Positions 54,448 through 63,074 of a DNA stretch of 64,000 nt are shown here, in pieces. This DNA is from Acidobacteriota bacterium (GTDB taxonomy: Bacteria; Acidobacteriota; Blastocatellia; Pyrinomonadales; Pyrinomonadaceae), in contig JAOAPY010000030.1 in assembly GCA_025463135.1 (NCBI GenBank), positions 248,001 to 312,000 of the forward strand. The letters are read 5' to 3'. Position 1 is the stretch's first letter. Every line of letters begins with the position of its first letter. Both the position numbers and the translations under genes were made by a program. The notes under the pieces are model-generated. The model had not been told where the DNA came from and ran no database searches. It saw nothing but the letters and a program-made list of their open reading frames with translations.

Positions 54448-54516
54448 AGCTGGATGCTATCGCTCAGTAAGACGCAGTTATTTCTTCTGGTCCAGGCTCG
54501 TCAGTAGGAGAAGATT

Positions 54517-55749
54517 ATGAAATCTAACGCAATAGTTCGTCGAACTGTTTTGCTCTCGTCTATCACTTGTTTTATTGCGGTATCGTTTTGCTTTTCTGCG
54601 CTGGCCCAAAACGTGGGCGGCGACATTGGCGGCGGCATCTTTAGACCGAAGAATCCCGAAACCAAAAGAAGCACGAACAAGATTCCCCGCCCGGCAACCA
54701 AGCCATCGCGCACTGCGCCAAAGAGAAACGCTAATGCCGAGCTTGAAACTCGCATTGAAGACCTCCTGGACAAAGGCAATGACGCGCGAGACGCCAAGAA
54801 GTATGACGACGCCCGGGCCGCCTACGCGGAAGTGCTAAAGCTGAAAGCCGGCGATGCACGAGCAGCGTACGGTCTGGGAAATGTTTTTACGGATCAGAGA
54901 CTCTGGGAAGATGCAGAAAAGAACTATCGCGATGCCGCCAACTGGGGGCCGACCAACGTCGACGCGCTGGTCGCGCTCAGCGTTGTGCTGGTGCAACCGC
55001 TCGCGGGCGCAAACAACGCGAAACGTTTCGCGGACGCTGAAAGTTTTGCGCAACTCGCCGTCAAGATGGATCCCAAAAATGCGGTTGCCTGGGATCGGCT
55101 GGGAGTAGCCTTGCAGTCGCGCGGTCAATTCAACGCCGATACCGAACATGCCTATCGCCGCGCGGTTGAACTCGACCCGCAATTTGCCGCCGGCTACGCT
55201 CACCTGGCTCGGGTGCTTAGAAAAATGGGACGCGGAGAAGAGGCCGCACCGCTTTACGATCAGGCAATCACGCTGGCCAAAGATCCGGCCACGCTGGTAT
55301 TGATTGCCGATAGCCTGCAGTCCGAACAACAATGGGAGAAATCGGAAGTAGTGCTCCGTAAGGCTTTGGAACTTGATGCGCGGAGTCCGAGCATCCTTTA
55401 CTTGTTGGGTCGGGCGCTCAACGTGCTCAAGCGTTATCAGGAAGCGGAAGGTTATCTCAGGAGCGCCATCGAACTCAGTCCGCAAGCGTTTCAGCCGTAC
55501 ACGCTTTTGGGTCAGGCTTGTCTGGCTCAGGGACATTTCGAGGACGCTGAGAAGACCTACAATAGCGCAGTGGATGTGGCGTCTGCCGGCGAGCGTAAAC
55601 AACTAGTAGGCGCGTTTGGTTTCGAAGGGGTTGGTGATGGATATCTGAAAGCCAAGCGAAAAAGCGATGCGATGCGCGTTTATCAGCGAGCGCTGGAGCT
55701 GGATCCCGGCAATCCCCAACTGGTGAAGAAGATTTCGCAGACTCATTGA
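54517..55749 (+). CDS. Exported TPR protein
   Basis: 410 residues with a signal peptide (VLLSSITCFIAVSFCFSALA) and a Lys/Arg/Pro-rich linker. From about 75 to 405 there are eight or nine TPR units, for example GNDARDAKKYDDARAAYAEV, YRRAVELDPQFAAGYAHLAR, LGRALNVLKRYQEAEGYLRS and YQRALELDPGNPQLVKKIS. TPR arrays hold protein complexes together. ATG 54517 follows AGGAGAAG. It lies 69 bases after the kinase and 36 before the zinc-ribbon protein, so one operon is likely; a scaffold for the kinase's outer domain is a guess. Confidence 0.9.
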   Translation: MKSNAIVRRTVLLSSITCFIAVSFCFSALAQNVGGDIGGGIFRPKNPETKRSTNKIPRPATKPSRTAPKRNANAELETRIEDLLDKGNDARDAKKYDDARAAYAEVLKLKAGDARAAYGLGNVFTDQRLWEDAEKNYRDAANWGPTNVDALVALSVVLVQPLAGANNAKRFADAESFAQLAVKMDPKNAVAWDRLGVALQSRGQFNADTEHAYRRAVELDPQFAAGYAHLARVLRKMGRGEEAAPLYDQAITLAKDPATLVLIADSLQSEQQWEKSEVVLRKALELDARSPSILYLLGRALNVLKRYQEAEGYLRSAIELSPQAFQPYTLLGQACLAQGHFEDAEKTYNSAVDVASAGERKQLVGAFGFEGVGDGYLKAKRKSDAMRVYQRALELDPGNPQLVKKISQTH

Positions 55750-55785
55750 ATACGTCGTTAGACTTTTGAAGGAGAGACCCCGGGT

Positions 55786-57033
55786 ATGAAGCGTTGTCCC
55801 AAGTGTAGTCGCACGTTTCCCGATGAGAATCAGAAGTTTTGCACCATCGATGGTGGCTTGTTGCGCGCCGATCAACCGCCGACGGTACCGTTCGATCCAA
55901 ACCTGACGGTGCGCGCAACGTCAAAGGAACTTTTTCCACCGCCCGGAGTCGACGATCCGGGGGAAGCGCCTACGAGCATGCATCTGGGCCCATTGAACGA
56001 AACCATCACCTCCTTTGGCTCGTCCACTTTCAGGGAGACCTCGCCCACCGGTTCTCCGACCTCAGCCGATCTTTCACCTCCCGCAGAGTCAGCGCCGACT
56101 TCGCTGGATTTGGGCGCCTTCGCGCCGGCAGTTGAACGCGCCGCGCCGGTGACGGTTCATTCGTCGGCGAACCTGGCGCCGCCAGTTTCCGAAGCCCAAT
56201 CACCGGCGGTGAAAAAGAAGAAATCAATTCTGCCCTGGGTTCTGGTGGGATTGGTCGTGGTGCTTTTGCTGGGTGGTGGCGCCGCGGCGGCAGGGTACTT
56301 TTTGGTACTCAAACCCATGATGGATGCGAAGCGTGGGCCGGTTGTCGTCAATGAGAACACCAACAAAAATACAAGTACGGCGGCCACGCCGGAAAACACA
56401 ACGAATCCAGTCAATGCGAATACCGCGGTCGAAACAAAGAAGGGACCGGAGCCTTTCGTAGCGCCCGCGGACGCGGTTCAGTTTACTAATTCGGCTGCCA
56501 ACCTGGACGGCGATCTTGCCGCCCATTATGTCGGGTTCTCGTTCTATTATCCCCGGACCTGGACCAAGGATCCGAAGTCCGGCGTGAGCGGCGCCAGCAG
56601 CTTTGCCAAGATTGATAATCAGTCAAGCACGGACGAAGGACTCAAAGAGCGCGTCCTCTTCAATTGGTATCCAAGCAAGGGCACCTATGAAGCGGACACT
56701 TCAGTATTTCCCGTGAGCGCTAAGAAGGTTACGGACCAATTGTCGGGGGCGCTGCCCAACTTTGAAGAAGTTTCGCATGGGGAGACCACCGTCAATTCTT
56801 ACAAGGGATACGAAGTCCGATTTAAGGGAGCCTACAAGGACCCTGGTAAAGAAGATATTCCTTATTGGGGTCGTGTGATATTCCTGCCGCCGGGATCGGC
56901 AAGCGACAAAGGCGGGGTCGCCATCGTGATGCTGGCCACTTCGTTGGCTAAGGAGATTACGAGTGCGGCCGACATAGGAGTCAAGGGTGACATGGCTTTG
57001 ATTCTCGACTCGTTTAGATTTGCCAGCCGCTAA
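55786..57033 (+). CDS. Zinc-ribbon membrane protein, unknown
   Basis: 415 residues. The N-terminus is the same zinc ribbon as in the kinase (RCPKCSRTFPDENQKFCTID; Cys4, 7, 19). A Pro/Ser/Thr-rich segment (about 30-140) suits phosphorylation by the kinase. Then come a KKKK stop, one membrane helix (about 146-170, LPWVLVGLVVVLLLGGGAAA), an Asn/Thr-rich spacer and an outside domain (about 225-415: VGFSFYYPRTWTKDP; YKGYEVRFKGAYKDPGK) resembling PsbP/DUF-type 'FSFYYP..W' domains. ATG follows AAGGAGAG. It overlaps none of its neighbours, and the FHA gene starts 17 bases after its stop. Confidence 0.85.
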   Translation: MKRCPKCSRTFPDENQKFCTIDGGLLRADQPPTVPFDPNLTVRATSKELFPPPGVDDPGEAPTSMHLGPLNETITSFGSSTFRETSPTGSPTSADLSPPAESAPTSLDLGAFAPAVERAAPVTVHSSANLAPPVSEAQSPAVKKKKSILPWVLVGLVVVLLLGGGAAAAGYFLVLKPMMDAKRGPVVVNENTNKNTSTAATPENTTNPVNANTAVETKKGPEPFVAPADAVQFTNSAANLDGDLAAHYVGFSFYYPRTWTKDPKSGVSGASSFAKIDNQSSTDEGLKERVLFNWYPSKGTYEADTSVFPVSAKKVTDQLSGALPNFEEVSHGETTVNSYKGYEVRFKGAYKDPGKEDIPYWGRVIFLPPGSASDKGGVAIVMLATSLAKEITSAADIGVKGDMALILDSFRFASR

Positions 57034-57049
57034 GACGGAAACCAGGACG

Positions 57050-57475
57050 ATGAAGATCGTTTTTCTTGAAGAACGCGCCGGGCAGCCTTATCCCGAACGC
57101 GCGTTTTCCGCGGAGGTCGTCAAAGTCGGTCGCGATCCGCTCGCCTGTCATATCGTTTTCGATCAGGCTGAGTGGCCGATGGTTTCGCGCCGACATGCCG
57201 AGTTTCGTCAACGAGACGGTCGTTGTCTGCTGGCGGATACCGGGTCAAGGTTTGGAACCTTTATCGATGGCCGGCGCGTCACCGATCCCACTGAGATTCG
57301 TGTTGGCGATCGCGTTCAATTCGGTCCCGGCGGTCCCCTGATGCGCCTGACGGCGATCGAGCAAACAGCGTCAGCAAAAGCACCTCAGTCCGATGGCTCG
57401 TTTCGTGATCGAACCACGTTACGCGATGAGCCTGTTACCTCCGAGACACCTCGCGATCCAACCTCCCAAGAATAG
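57050..57475 (+). CDS. FHA-domain protein
   Basis: 141 residues from ATG 57050 with an AGGA site. A single FHA domain (about 1-100) binds phosphothreonine: VVKVGRDPLACHIVF, MVSRRHAEFRQRDG, LADTGSRFGTFIDGRRV (the SRRH core is present; the usual 'NGT' is FGTFIDG). A Ser/Thr/Asp-rich tail follows (TTLRDEPVTSETP), a plausible kinase target. Last gene of kinase-TPR-zinc ribbon-FHA, where it likely reads the kinase's phosphorylation. Confidence 0.9.
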   Translation: MKIVFLEERAGQPYPERAFSAEVVKVGRDPLACHIVFDQAEWPMVSRRHAEFRQRDGRCLLADTGSRFGTFIDGRRVTDPTEIRVGDRVQFGPGGPLMRLTAIEQTASAKAPQSDGSFRDRTTLRDEPVTSETPRDPTSQE

Positions 57476-57695
57476 TCATTCAATAGATGTGCTGTGATTC
57501 CATGAATGGGCTTTTCATGGTCCAGAAAATCGCTCTACAAATTCCAAGAAATCCATTAAGCCTGGCGTTCCAGCTCAGTAGTCCCCTACTAGATTATTTG
57601 CTGAAGGTAAGCCTTCTTTGGGTTGAGACATGGTTCGTTTATTGCTTACAAACATATAGGTTTCATGCTTGCAGCCATTACAACGTGTAATGTAC

Positions 57696-57710
57696 CATGT
57701 CACTGACATA
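57696..57710. promoter_or_regulatory. Palindromic operator candidate, copy 1
   Basis: CATGTCACTGACATA contains the perfect palindrome ATGTCA-C-TGACAT. It lies about 55 bases upstream of the small membrane-protein gene at 57764. The core TGTCACTGACATA recurs at 58492. Confidence 0.55.
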
Positions 57711-57763
57711 GTTCTAGAGAGTCAAGAGACTCGCTAGAGTTGGAAATAAGAGCGAACGATTTT

Positions 57764-57955
57764 ATGTTGAACTTTCTGACATTTATCCTGACAGCAATCT
57801 TAGCAACAGGCGCCGCAGCGGGAATCTTGACGCTCGTCATCGGATTGCTTCAGAGGGGCGATCTTAATGCCAAGTTAAAAAGCAATGTGCGGCACGATAG
57901 TCAGAGAGAAGGCGCTGCGAACCTGAGCGCTTCGGCCAGTCGAAATCCTTCCTAG
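57764..57955 (+). CDS. Small single-helix membrane protein
   Basis: 63 residues from ATG 57764: one membrane helix (LNFLTFILTAILATGAAAGI continuing to LGLL-type residues), then a short polar tail. No ribosome-binding site of note. Not recognised. Accepted because the helix is well formed and the gene shares an upstream palindrome with the convergent membrane-protein gene. The preceding 57476-57695 is AT-rich and holds no gene I can see. Confidence 0.45.
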   Translation: MLNFLTFILTAILATGAAAGILTLVIGLLQRGDLNAKLKSNVRHDSQREGAANLSASASRNPS

Positions 57956-57978
57956 GCAATGAAACACAAACCCTGCGG

Positions 57979-58485
57979 TTACCCTCGATACCCAACATAA
58001 TAAACTAGGGATATCAGTACTATTCCTGATATTCCAAGGCAGAGGTCTATGAAGCCAGCGCCCCCGCCGACCATCCCTTCGCGGTGCTTATTTCGATATA
58101 TCAACAAGCTGGCAAAGAGCAGATTTATTAGGACAATTAAGATCCCAAATACAGCTGTTCCCTCACCCCACTTAGCCGTCAACCTGGGATTTAAGAAAAG
58201 TGCTCCGGTCGCTCCGACGCTTATCAGGATTAAGTCCAGAGCCACTTCATTGCAACTATTCCAAGAAAGTCCCTCAGCATGAGTTGCCTGCACAAAGAAC
58301 ACCAAAGCAAGTCCGGCAACAACGGGTATAGCTATGTGGGCGAGCAAAGCAGTTAACAATGTTAACTCCCGGCATCTAAGCTTAAATTGCCAATACCAGC
58401 TCTTCCAGAAGGCGTTCACATTATCTATGCTCTCAGGCCAACACGCAAGCTCTGTCTTTGCTGTAACCCACTGATTCCGTTTCAC
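57979..58485 (-). CDS. Four-helix membrane protein, unknown
   Basis: 168 residues from GTG 58485, the only start codon before the helices. Four membrane segments: LLTALLAHIAIPVVAGLALV, EVALDLILISVGATGALFL, FGILIVLINLLFASLLIY and LCLGISGIVLISLVYYVGY. The first 40 residues are Trp/Arg-rich and cytoplasmic. Base composition is more AT-rich than the core genes by eye, and there is no ribosome-binding site. Converges with the small membrane gene at 57764, and both carry the same palindrome upstream. May be recently acquired; function unknown. Confidence 0.65.
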   Translation of the reverse strand: MKRNQWVTAKTELACWPESIDNVNAFWKSWYWQFKLRCRELTLLTALLAHIAIPVVAGLALVFFVQATHAEGLSWNSCNEVALDLILISVGATGALFLNPRLTAKWGEGTAVFGILIVLINLLFASLLIYRNKHREGMVGGGAGFIDLCLGISGIVLISLVYYVGYRG

Positions 58486-58491
58486 TTACTG

Positions 58492-58504
58492 TGTCACTGA
58501 CATA
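58492..58504. promoter_or_regulatory. Palindromic operator candidate, copy 2
   Basis: TGTCACTGACATA, identical over 13 bases to copy 1, lies 7 bases upstream of the minus-strand start codon at 58485. A further half-site TGACATA (AAGTGACATAG) follows at about 58508. Confidence 0.55.
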
Positions 58505-58580
58505 CCAAGTGACATAGAGGCTTAGTTGAGCGGCCCGGATGGCCATCGGTTCTTTCCTCAGCAACAATCTAGAAGAGCAC

Positions 58581-58638
58581 TACCTCCCGCTTACCTCCCG
58601 CTCTTCGCGCTTGACCAATCGGTATGAATTGTTATGTA
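58581..58638 (+). promoter_or_regulatory. Tandem repeat and candidate promoter of the TlpA-like gene
   Basis: TACCTCCCGCT is repeated twice in tandem (58581-58602). It is followed by TTGACC (58611-58616), a 16-base spacer and TATGTA (58633-58638). The -10 is weak. Confidence 0.4.
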
Positions 58639-58691
58639 CTGCAAGCGCAGGAATTTGGATAACTAGTTCAGATAGATGGTTTGAAAAATAA

Positions 58692-59351
58692 ATGAATTCT
58701 AATCACGCACTCCATAACCGAAGCGCGCATTTTTGGACTCCGAGGCGGATTGTTTTGACTGCCGTAGTCGTTTCATTGATTGCCATAGGTGGCCTCTCGA
58801 GCTGTACTTCGTCCGATGAAAAGACCGACCGTTCCGCGAAACAGGTAGCGAATCAACCAGCCAAGGCGCCGCGAACCACCGCCACCCCGACCCAGGAAAT
58901 CACTTCCTTGCCGGCCAACATCATGGGCGCCAGGTTAAAGACGGTGGATGGTGGAACGATTTCCCTCGGAGATTTTTCGGGCAAGGTAATGCTTGTAAAT
59001 TTATGGGCCACCTGGTGCGGTCCTTGCCGGAGCGAAATTCCGGAACTCGTCAAGATTCACAAGGAGTTTCAGGCGAAGGGTTTCGAGATCGTGGGCCTGT
59101 CGACTGAGAACCCAACAAGTTCCGCGGAGAGTGTGAAGAACTTTGTAAAAAGTTTTCAAATGGATTATCACGTTGGCTGGGCCTCTCCCGAAGTAGCTGT
59201 CTCGTTCATGCAGATGACCCAGAGGGACGCCATTCCCCAGAGCTTCATAATTTCTCGCGATGGCCGCGTGCTGAAACAGTTCGTCGGTTTCAATCCGATC
59301 GGTACTCCTCCCTTGATTAGACAAGCTATCGAGGAAGCGTTAAAGGGATAA
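58692..59351 (+). CDS. TlpA-like thioredoxin-fold lipoprotein
   Basis: 219 residues. A signal segment (IVLTAVVVSLIAIGGLSSC) with lipobox LSSC at about 35-38 marks a lipoprotein. After a Thr/Pro linker follows an AhpC/TSA-TlpA domain (about 75-215) with the redox pair in NLWATWCGPCRSEIPEL and the cis-Pro region DAIPQSFIISRDG. Such proteins reduce cysteines in cytochrome c or other exported proteins. No cytochrome genes are adjacent, so the partner is unknown. Confidence 0.92.
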   Translation: MNSNHALHNRSAHFWTPRRIVLTAVVVSLIAIGGLSSCTSSDEKTDRSAKQVANQPAKAPRTTATPTQEITSLPANIMGARLKTVDGGTISLGDFSGKVMLVNLWATWCGPCRSEIPELVKIHKEFQAKGFEIVGLSTENPTSSAESVKNFVKSFQMDYHVGWASPEVAVSFMQMTQRDAIPQSFIISRDGRVLKQFVGFNPIGTPPLIRQAIEEALKG

Positions 59352-59458
59352 CGGTGGATCTGCTCCCCCATAACGAAATCATCGGTTGCCATTTGTGGGT
59401 TCAGGCTGATCGTTGTGGACGCAGTGAGGACTGAAAGCTTTTCGCACTTATTTTTCTG

Positions 59459-61807
59459 GTGTACGGAACAGGTAAAAACTGGTTAACTCCTGAACGCTGC
59501 TCACACTCGCCTGTGGCTGGTATCAAAAGAAAAATAGTCAGGCAACTGTCAGGTTTCGCACTCGCCCTGTTCCTTTTTTCCCTGTACAGCGCCAACGGGG
59601 CAACCCTGCCCACTGGTTTCATAGAGACCCAGGTGGCCATCGGTCTTTCAAGTCCGACCGCGATGGCGTTCGCTCCCGACGGCCGGTTGTTTATTTGTGA
59701 AGAAGCCGGGACGGTGCGGATCATCAAGAACGGCGCACTATTGCCCGCACCGTTCGCCACTCTTAATGCTGATCCGTCGCACGAACGCGGTTTGCTGGGA
59801 ATCGCGATCGACCCGAATTTCTCTGCCAATCAATTTATCTACGTTTACTACACGGCGCCATCGCCCACGGTCCATAATCGCGTCAGCCGTTTGACCGCGA
59901 GTGGCGACGTGGCTGTAACCGGCAGCGAAGTAGTTCTTCTCGACCTGAACCCGCTGACTACCAATAGTAATCACGCCGGTGGCGGGCTTCACTTCGGCGC
60001 CGATGGAAAGCTTTACATTGCGACCGGTGACGACAATGTTGGCGCGAATTCTCAGACGCTCGCCAACTTATTCGGCAAACTTCTGCGCATCAACGCCGAC
60101 GGTTCAATTCCCAGCGACAATCCATTTTTTGGAACAGCCGCAGGCGCTAACCGAGCCATCTGGGCCCTGGGTCTTCGCAATCCATTTACGTTTGGATTCC
60201 AGCCCGGCACCGGCCGATTGTTCGTGAACGACGTCGGTGACAGCCTGGCGGAAGAAATAAACGATGGGATCGCCGGCGGGAATTACGGATGGCCGAATTG
60301 CGAAGGCCCTTGCTTACCAATGAATTCCAACTTTCGCGATCCGATTTTCGCTTACAGCCATGGCAGTTCCGGCACGACCGGCTGCGCGATCGTCGGTGCA
60401 GCGTTTTACAACCCTCCCACATCGCAGTTTCCCGCCGACTACACGGGAAAATATTTCTTTGCTGATTTTTGCTCCGGCTGGATACGTCGCTTCGATCCCA
60501 CCACTAATACCGCGACCGACTTTGCCGCGGGAGTCTTATCACCGGCGGACCTGGCCGTGGCAACGGACGGCAGTCTGTATTATCTGGCCCGCTCGGGCGG
60601 CACGGTCTATCGCATTCAGTACAATCAGCAGACGGGAGGTGTGTTCCAATTCAGCGCTCCCGGTTACAGCGTGAACGAGTCGCAAACAAGCTCTCTGATT
60701 ACCGTAATGCGAACGGGCGACACGTCCACGGCCGCGTCCGTGAATTATTCAACAAGCGACGGGACGGCTTCGGACCGGAGTGATTACACTGCCGCACTCG
60801 GCAGGTTGAATTTTGCCGCGGGCGAGACTAGCCACACTTTCAAAATACTGATCAGCGATGATGTTTACCTGGAAGGCGACGAAACTGTAAACCTGGCTCT
60901 CACGAACGTAATAACGGGCGCCACGGTTGCCAACAGTGTGCTTACCATTCAGGACAACGACACCTCCACGCCCACCACCAATCCCGCGGATGAGGCGCCG
61001 TTCTTTGTACGTCAGCATTACTATGATTTTCTGGGTCGCGAGCCGGATCCGGACGGCTTTAGCTACTGGACCGGTCAGATTTCGCAGTGTGGCGGTGACA
61101 TGGGCTGTCTCCTTACGAAACGTATCACTGTCAGCGATGCTTTCGTCTTTGAGCCAGAGTATCAACAGACCGGCGCCTACGTCTTCCGACTTTACCGCGC
61201 CGCTTACGGCAATAGCCAACCATTCCCCAATCCAAATCCTGACTCCGCGCATCCGGGAGAGGAAAACAAAATCCCGAACTATGGCGTCTTTTTGGGTGAC
61301 CGCGAACGAGTCATTGGCGGCGCGAATCTGGCGCAAAAGTTGTTGGAGTTGGCCACCGCATTCGTGCAGCGTCCCGAATTCTTGTCCAGATATCCCAGCA
61401 CTCTGGATGGTCCTGGCTTTGTTGATGCCTTGCTGCTTACGATTAGAAACGATCTAGGCGTTGACCTGACCGCGCAACGCAACGCTCTCGTCACACTGTT
61501 CAATTCCGGTGGTCGCCAGGCGGTGCTTTATCGCCTGGCTGATGACAATCAGAGTAACCCCATCAATAACGGCGCCCTGATCGACGCCGAATACAACCGA
61601 GTGTTCGTCGCCACGGAATACTTTGGATACCTGCGACGCAATCCTGACATGCCCGGATTTCTATTCTGGCTGGACCAGGTGAATGGCGCGCCGCTGCGGG
61701 ATATTTCAAAACAACATGCAATGGTCTGTTCGTTTATTACCTCGAACGAATATCAAAAGCGTTTTAGTCCCATAACGACTCACTCAAATAACGATTGTCC
61801 GCATTGA
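59459..61807 (+). CDS. Secreted sugar dehydrogenase (GSDH/PQQ-type) with Calx-beta and DUF4214 domains
   Basis: 782 residues from GTG 59459; GTG 59513 is as likely and gives a standard signal peptide (FALALFLFSLYSANGA). Residues about 35-395 form a glucose/sorbosone dehydrogenase beta-propeller (SPTAMAFAPDGRLFICEEAG, HERGLLGIAIDPNF, HAGGGLHFGADGKLYIATGD, ALGLRNPFTFGF). Next is a Calx-beta domain (about 400-505, YSTSDGTASDRSDYTAALG, LEGDETVNLAL), then DUF4214 (about 515-765, FVRQHYYDFLGREPDPDGF, GYLRRNPDMPGFLFWLDQ). It probably oxidises an extracellular sugar with PQQ. DUF4214 and Calx-beta likely attach it to the surface or bind Ca. Confidence 0.9.
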   Translation: MYGTGKNWLTPERCSHSPVAGIKRKIVRQLSGFALALFLFSLYSANGATLPTGFIETQVAIGLSSPTAMAFAPDGRLFICEEAGTVRIIKNGALLPAPFATLNADPSHERGLLGIAIDPNFSANQFIYVYYTAPSPTVHNRVSRLTASGDVAVTGSEVVLLDLNPLTTNSNHAGGGLHFGADGKLYIATGDDNVGANSQTLANLFGKLLRINADGSIPSDNPFFGTAAGANRAIWALGLRNPFTFGFQPGTGRLFVNDVGDSLAEEINDGIAGGNYGWPNCEGPCLPMNSNFRDPIFAYSHGSSGTTGCAIVGAAFYNPPTSQFPADYTGKYFFADFCSGWIRRFDPTTNTATDFAAGVLSPADLAVATDGSLYYLARSGGTVYRIQYNQQTGGVFQFSAPGYSVNESQTSSLITVMRTGDTSTAASVNYSTSDGTASDRSDYTAALGRLNFAAGETSHTFKILISDDVYLEGDETVNLALTNVITGATVANSVLTIQDNDTSTPTTNPADEAPFFVRQHYYDFLGREPDPDGFSYWTGQISQCGGDMGCLLTKRITVSDAFVFEPEYQQTGAYVFRLYRAAYGNSQPFPNPNPDSAHPGEENKIPNYGVFLGDRERVIGGANLAQKLLELATAFVQRPEFLSRYPSTLDGPGFVDALLLTIRNDLGVDLTAQRNALVTLFNSGGRQAVLYRLADDNQSNPINNGALIDAEYNRVFVATEYFGYLRRNPDMPGFLFWLDQVNGAPLRDISKQHAMVCSFITSNEYQKRFSPITTHSNNDCPH

Positions 61808-62227
61808 TGTTGCAGGAACACGCGAAAACCATTCGGCCAAAGACGGCGGCGGCGGCGGCGATTTCGCGACATGAAGCGGAAGGAAAAGCAGGATAAGCAG
61901 AAGGGTAGTTAACCTGCCAGGTGCGGGCGCTTCATATTAAGGTGAGCCCCGCCGCCAAAATCTCTCCGCTGGCCGATCAGTTTCTTAACTTCATACATAC
62001 CTAAACCCATCAGCACTCATCATAGTGAGCACCCGATCCGGCGACGAGCAACAGCATTGCTTTTTAGCCGTCGGCCCTAATGCCGTCGTTCTCATTTCGA
62101 GGGAAATGAGTGTAGTATTTCAACACTTTGGCATAACAAACAGTTGGCTCGCGGACGAGGACTGCTTGCTATGACTTTTGATGTCCGACAATCTGCGTTA
62201 GAGAAGTAATTAGAAGGGGGAAGACTG
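61808..62227. other. 420-base gap upstream of the SYLF gene
   Basis: Holds a short (CGG)n run near 61850 and several short palindromes, for example CATTTCGAGGGAAATG at about 62093. No gene, RNA or clear promoter seen. Confidence 0.5.
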
Positions 62228-62944
62228 ATGAGATCTTTACTGCGAACTACTGGCTTGGTCACGGTGTGCGTGACCCTGGCGCTGGCAACATTTCCGCTGC
62301 AAACATCGGCGCAAAAAAAATCAAGGATGCAGGACGCTGCCCGACATTCGCGCGAAGCGGCTGAGGTCTTTACGGAAATCATGAATATCAAGGAGAAGGC
62401 AATTCCCAAAGAGCTGCTAGACAAGGCTGAAGCAATTGCCGTGTTTCCCGGTGTGATCAAAGCAGCGTTCGTATTTGGCGGCCGCGGCGGCCAGGGACTA
62501 ATCAGCCGGCGCGTTCGCGGGGGCTGGAGCGCGCCCGCTTTCTTCAACCTTACTGGCGGCAGTTTCGGCGCCCAGATTGGCGCGCAGAAGAGCGACTATG
62601 TTTTGCTGATCATGAATGACGCCGGTCTCAACGGTCTGCTCAAGGACAAATTCGAGATTGGCGGCGAGGTCGGTGTTGCCGCTGGACCGGTCGGACGCGA
62701 AGCGGCGGCATCAACCAATGCGACTCTTGATGCTGGTATCCTCTCCTATTCGCGATCCAAAGGCGCGTTCGTCGGCGCCGCCTTGAAGGGTGCGGCGATA
62801 ACTCCGGACAACGATCTCAATGAGGCGGTCTATGGTAAGAAAGCCAGAGAGGTTTTGACCGGGAGGAATCCAATCAAGCTGGGCGCAATGCCGGCGGAGG
62901 TGCGTATCTTTCCGCGAACCCTGGCGCGCTATTCAATTCGTTAA
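62228..62944 (+). CDS. SYLF-domain lipid-binding protein, exported
   Basis: 238 residues with a signal peptide (LVTVCVTLALATFPLQTSAQ). The remainder is a SYLF/YSC84 (DUF500) domain: ELLDKAEAIAVFPGVIKAAF, GGRGGQGLISRR, SDYVLLIMNDAGLNGLL, AAGPVGREAAASTNA, ILSYSRSKGAFVGAALKGA. SYLF domains bind phosphoinositides in eukaryotes; bacterial ones are common in the periplasm and their role is unclear. ATG follows AGAAGGGGGAAG. Complete. Confidence 0.93.
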   Translation: MRSLLRTTGLVTVCVTLALATFPLQTSAQKKSRMQDAARHSREAAEVFTEIMNIKEKAIPKELLDKAEAIAVFPGVIKAAFVFGGRGGQGLISRRVRGGWSAPAFFNLTGGSFGAQIGAQKSDYVLLIMNDAGLNGLLKDKFEIGGEVGVAAGPVGREAAASTNATLDAGILSYSRSKGAFVGAALKGAAITPDNDLNEAVYGKKAREVLTGRNPIKLGAMPAEVRIFPRTLARYSIR

Positions 62945-62981
62945 GTGATCTTAAAACGCAGTTCTCACCCCGGGCGCGCAA

Positions 62982-63018
62982 GTGAAAGCTTGACGCTTTC
63001 ACATGCGCGCCATAGAAT
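62982..63018 (+). promoter_or_regulatory. lexA promoter with an overlapping palindrome
   Basis: TTGACG (62990-62995), 17-base spacer, TAGAAT (63013-63018). The palindrome GTGAAAGC-TTGAC-GCTTTCAC (62982-63002) has perfect 8-base arms and covers the -35 box. This is the place for LexA autoregulation. It does not match CTGT-N8-ACAG or GAAC-N4-GTTC. Confidence 0.7.
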
Positions 63019-63074
63019 GCGTCGTCACTTGTCACTCGTTGTTCTCTTCATTAATCGAGGATTGCGCAAAGGTT

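Noticed and set aside
57698-58504. 13-bp direct repeats as target-site duplication of an inserted element
   Set aside because: The repeat is itself a palindrome placed before each gene, and no terminal inverted repeats or transposase lie inside; operators explain it better.
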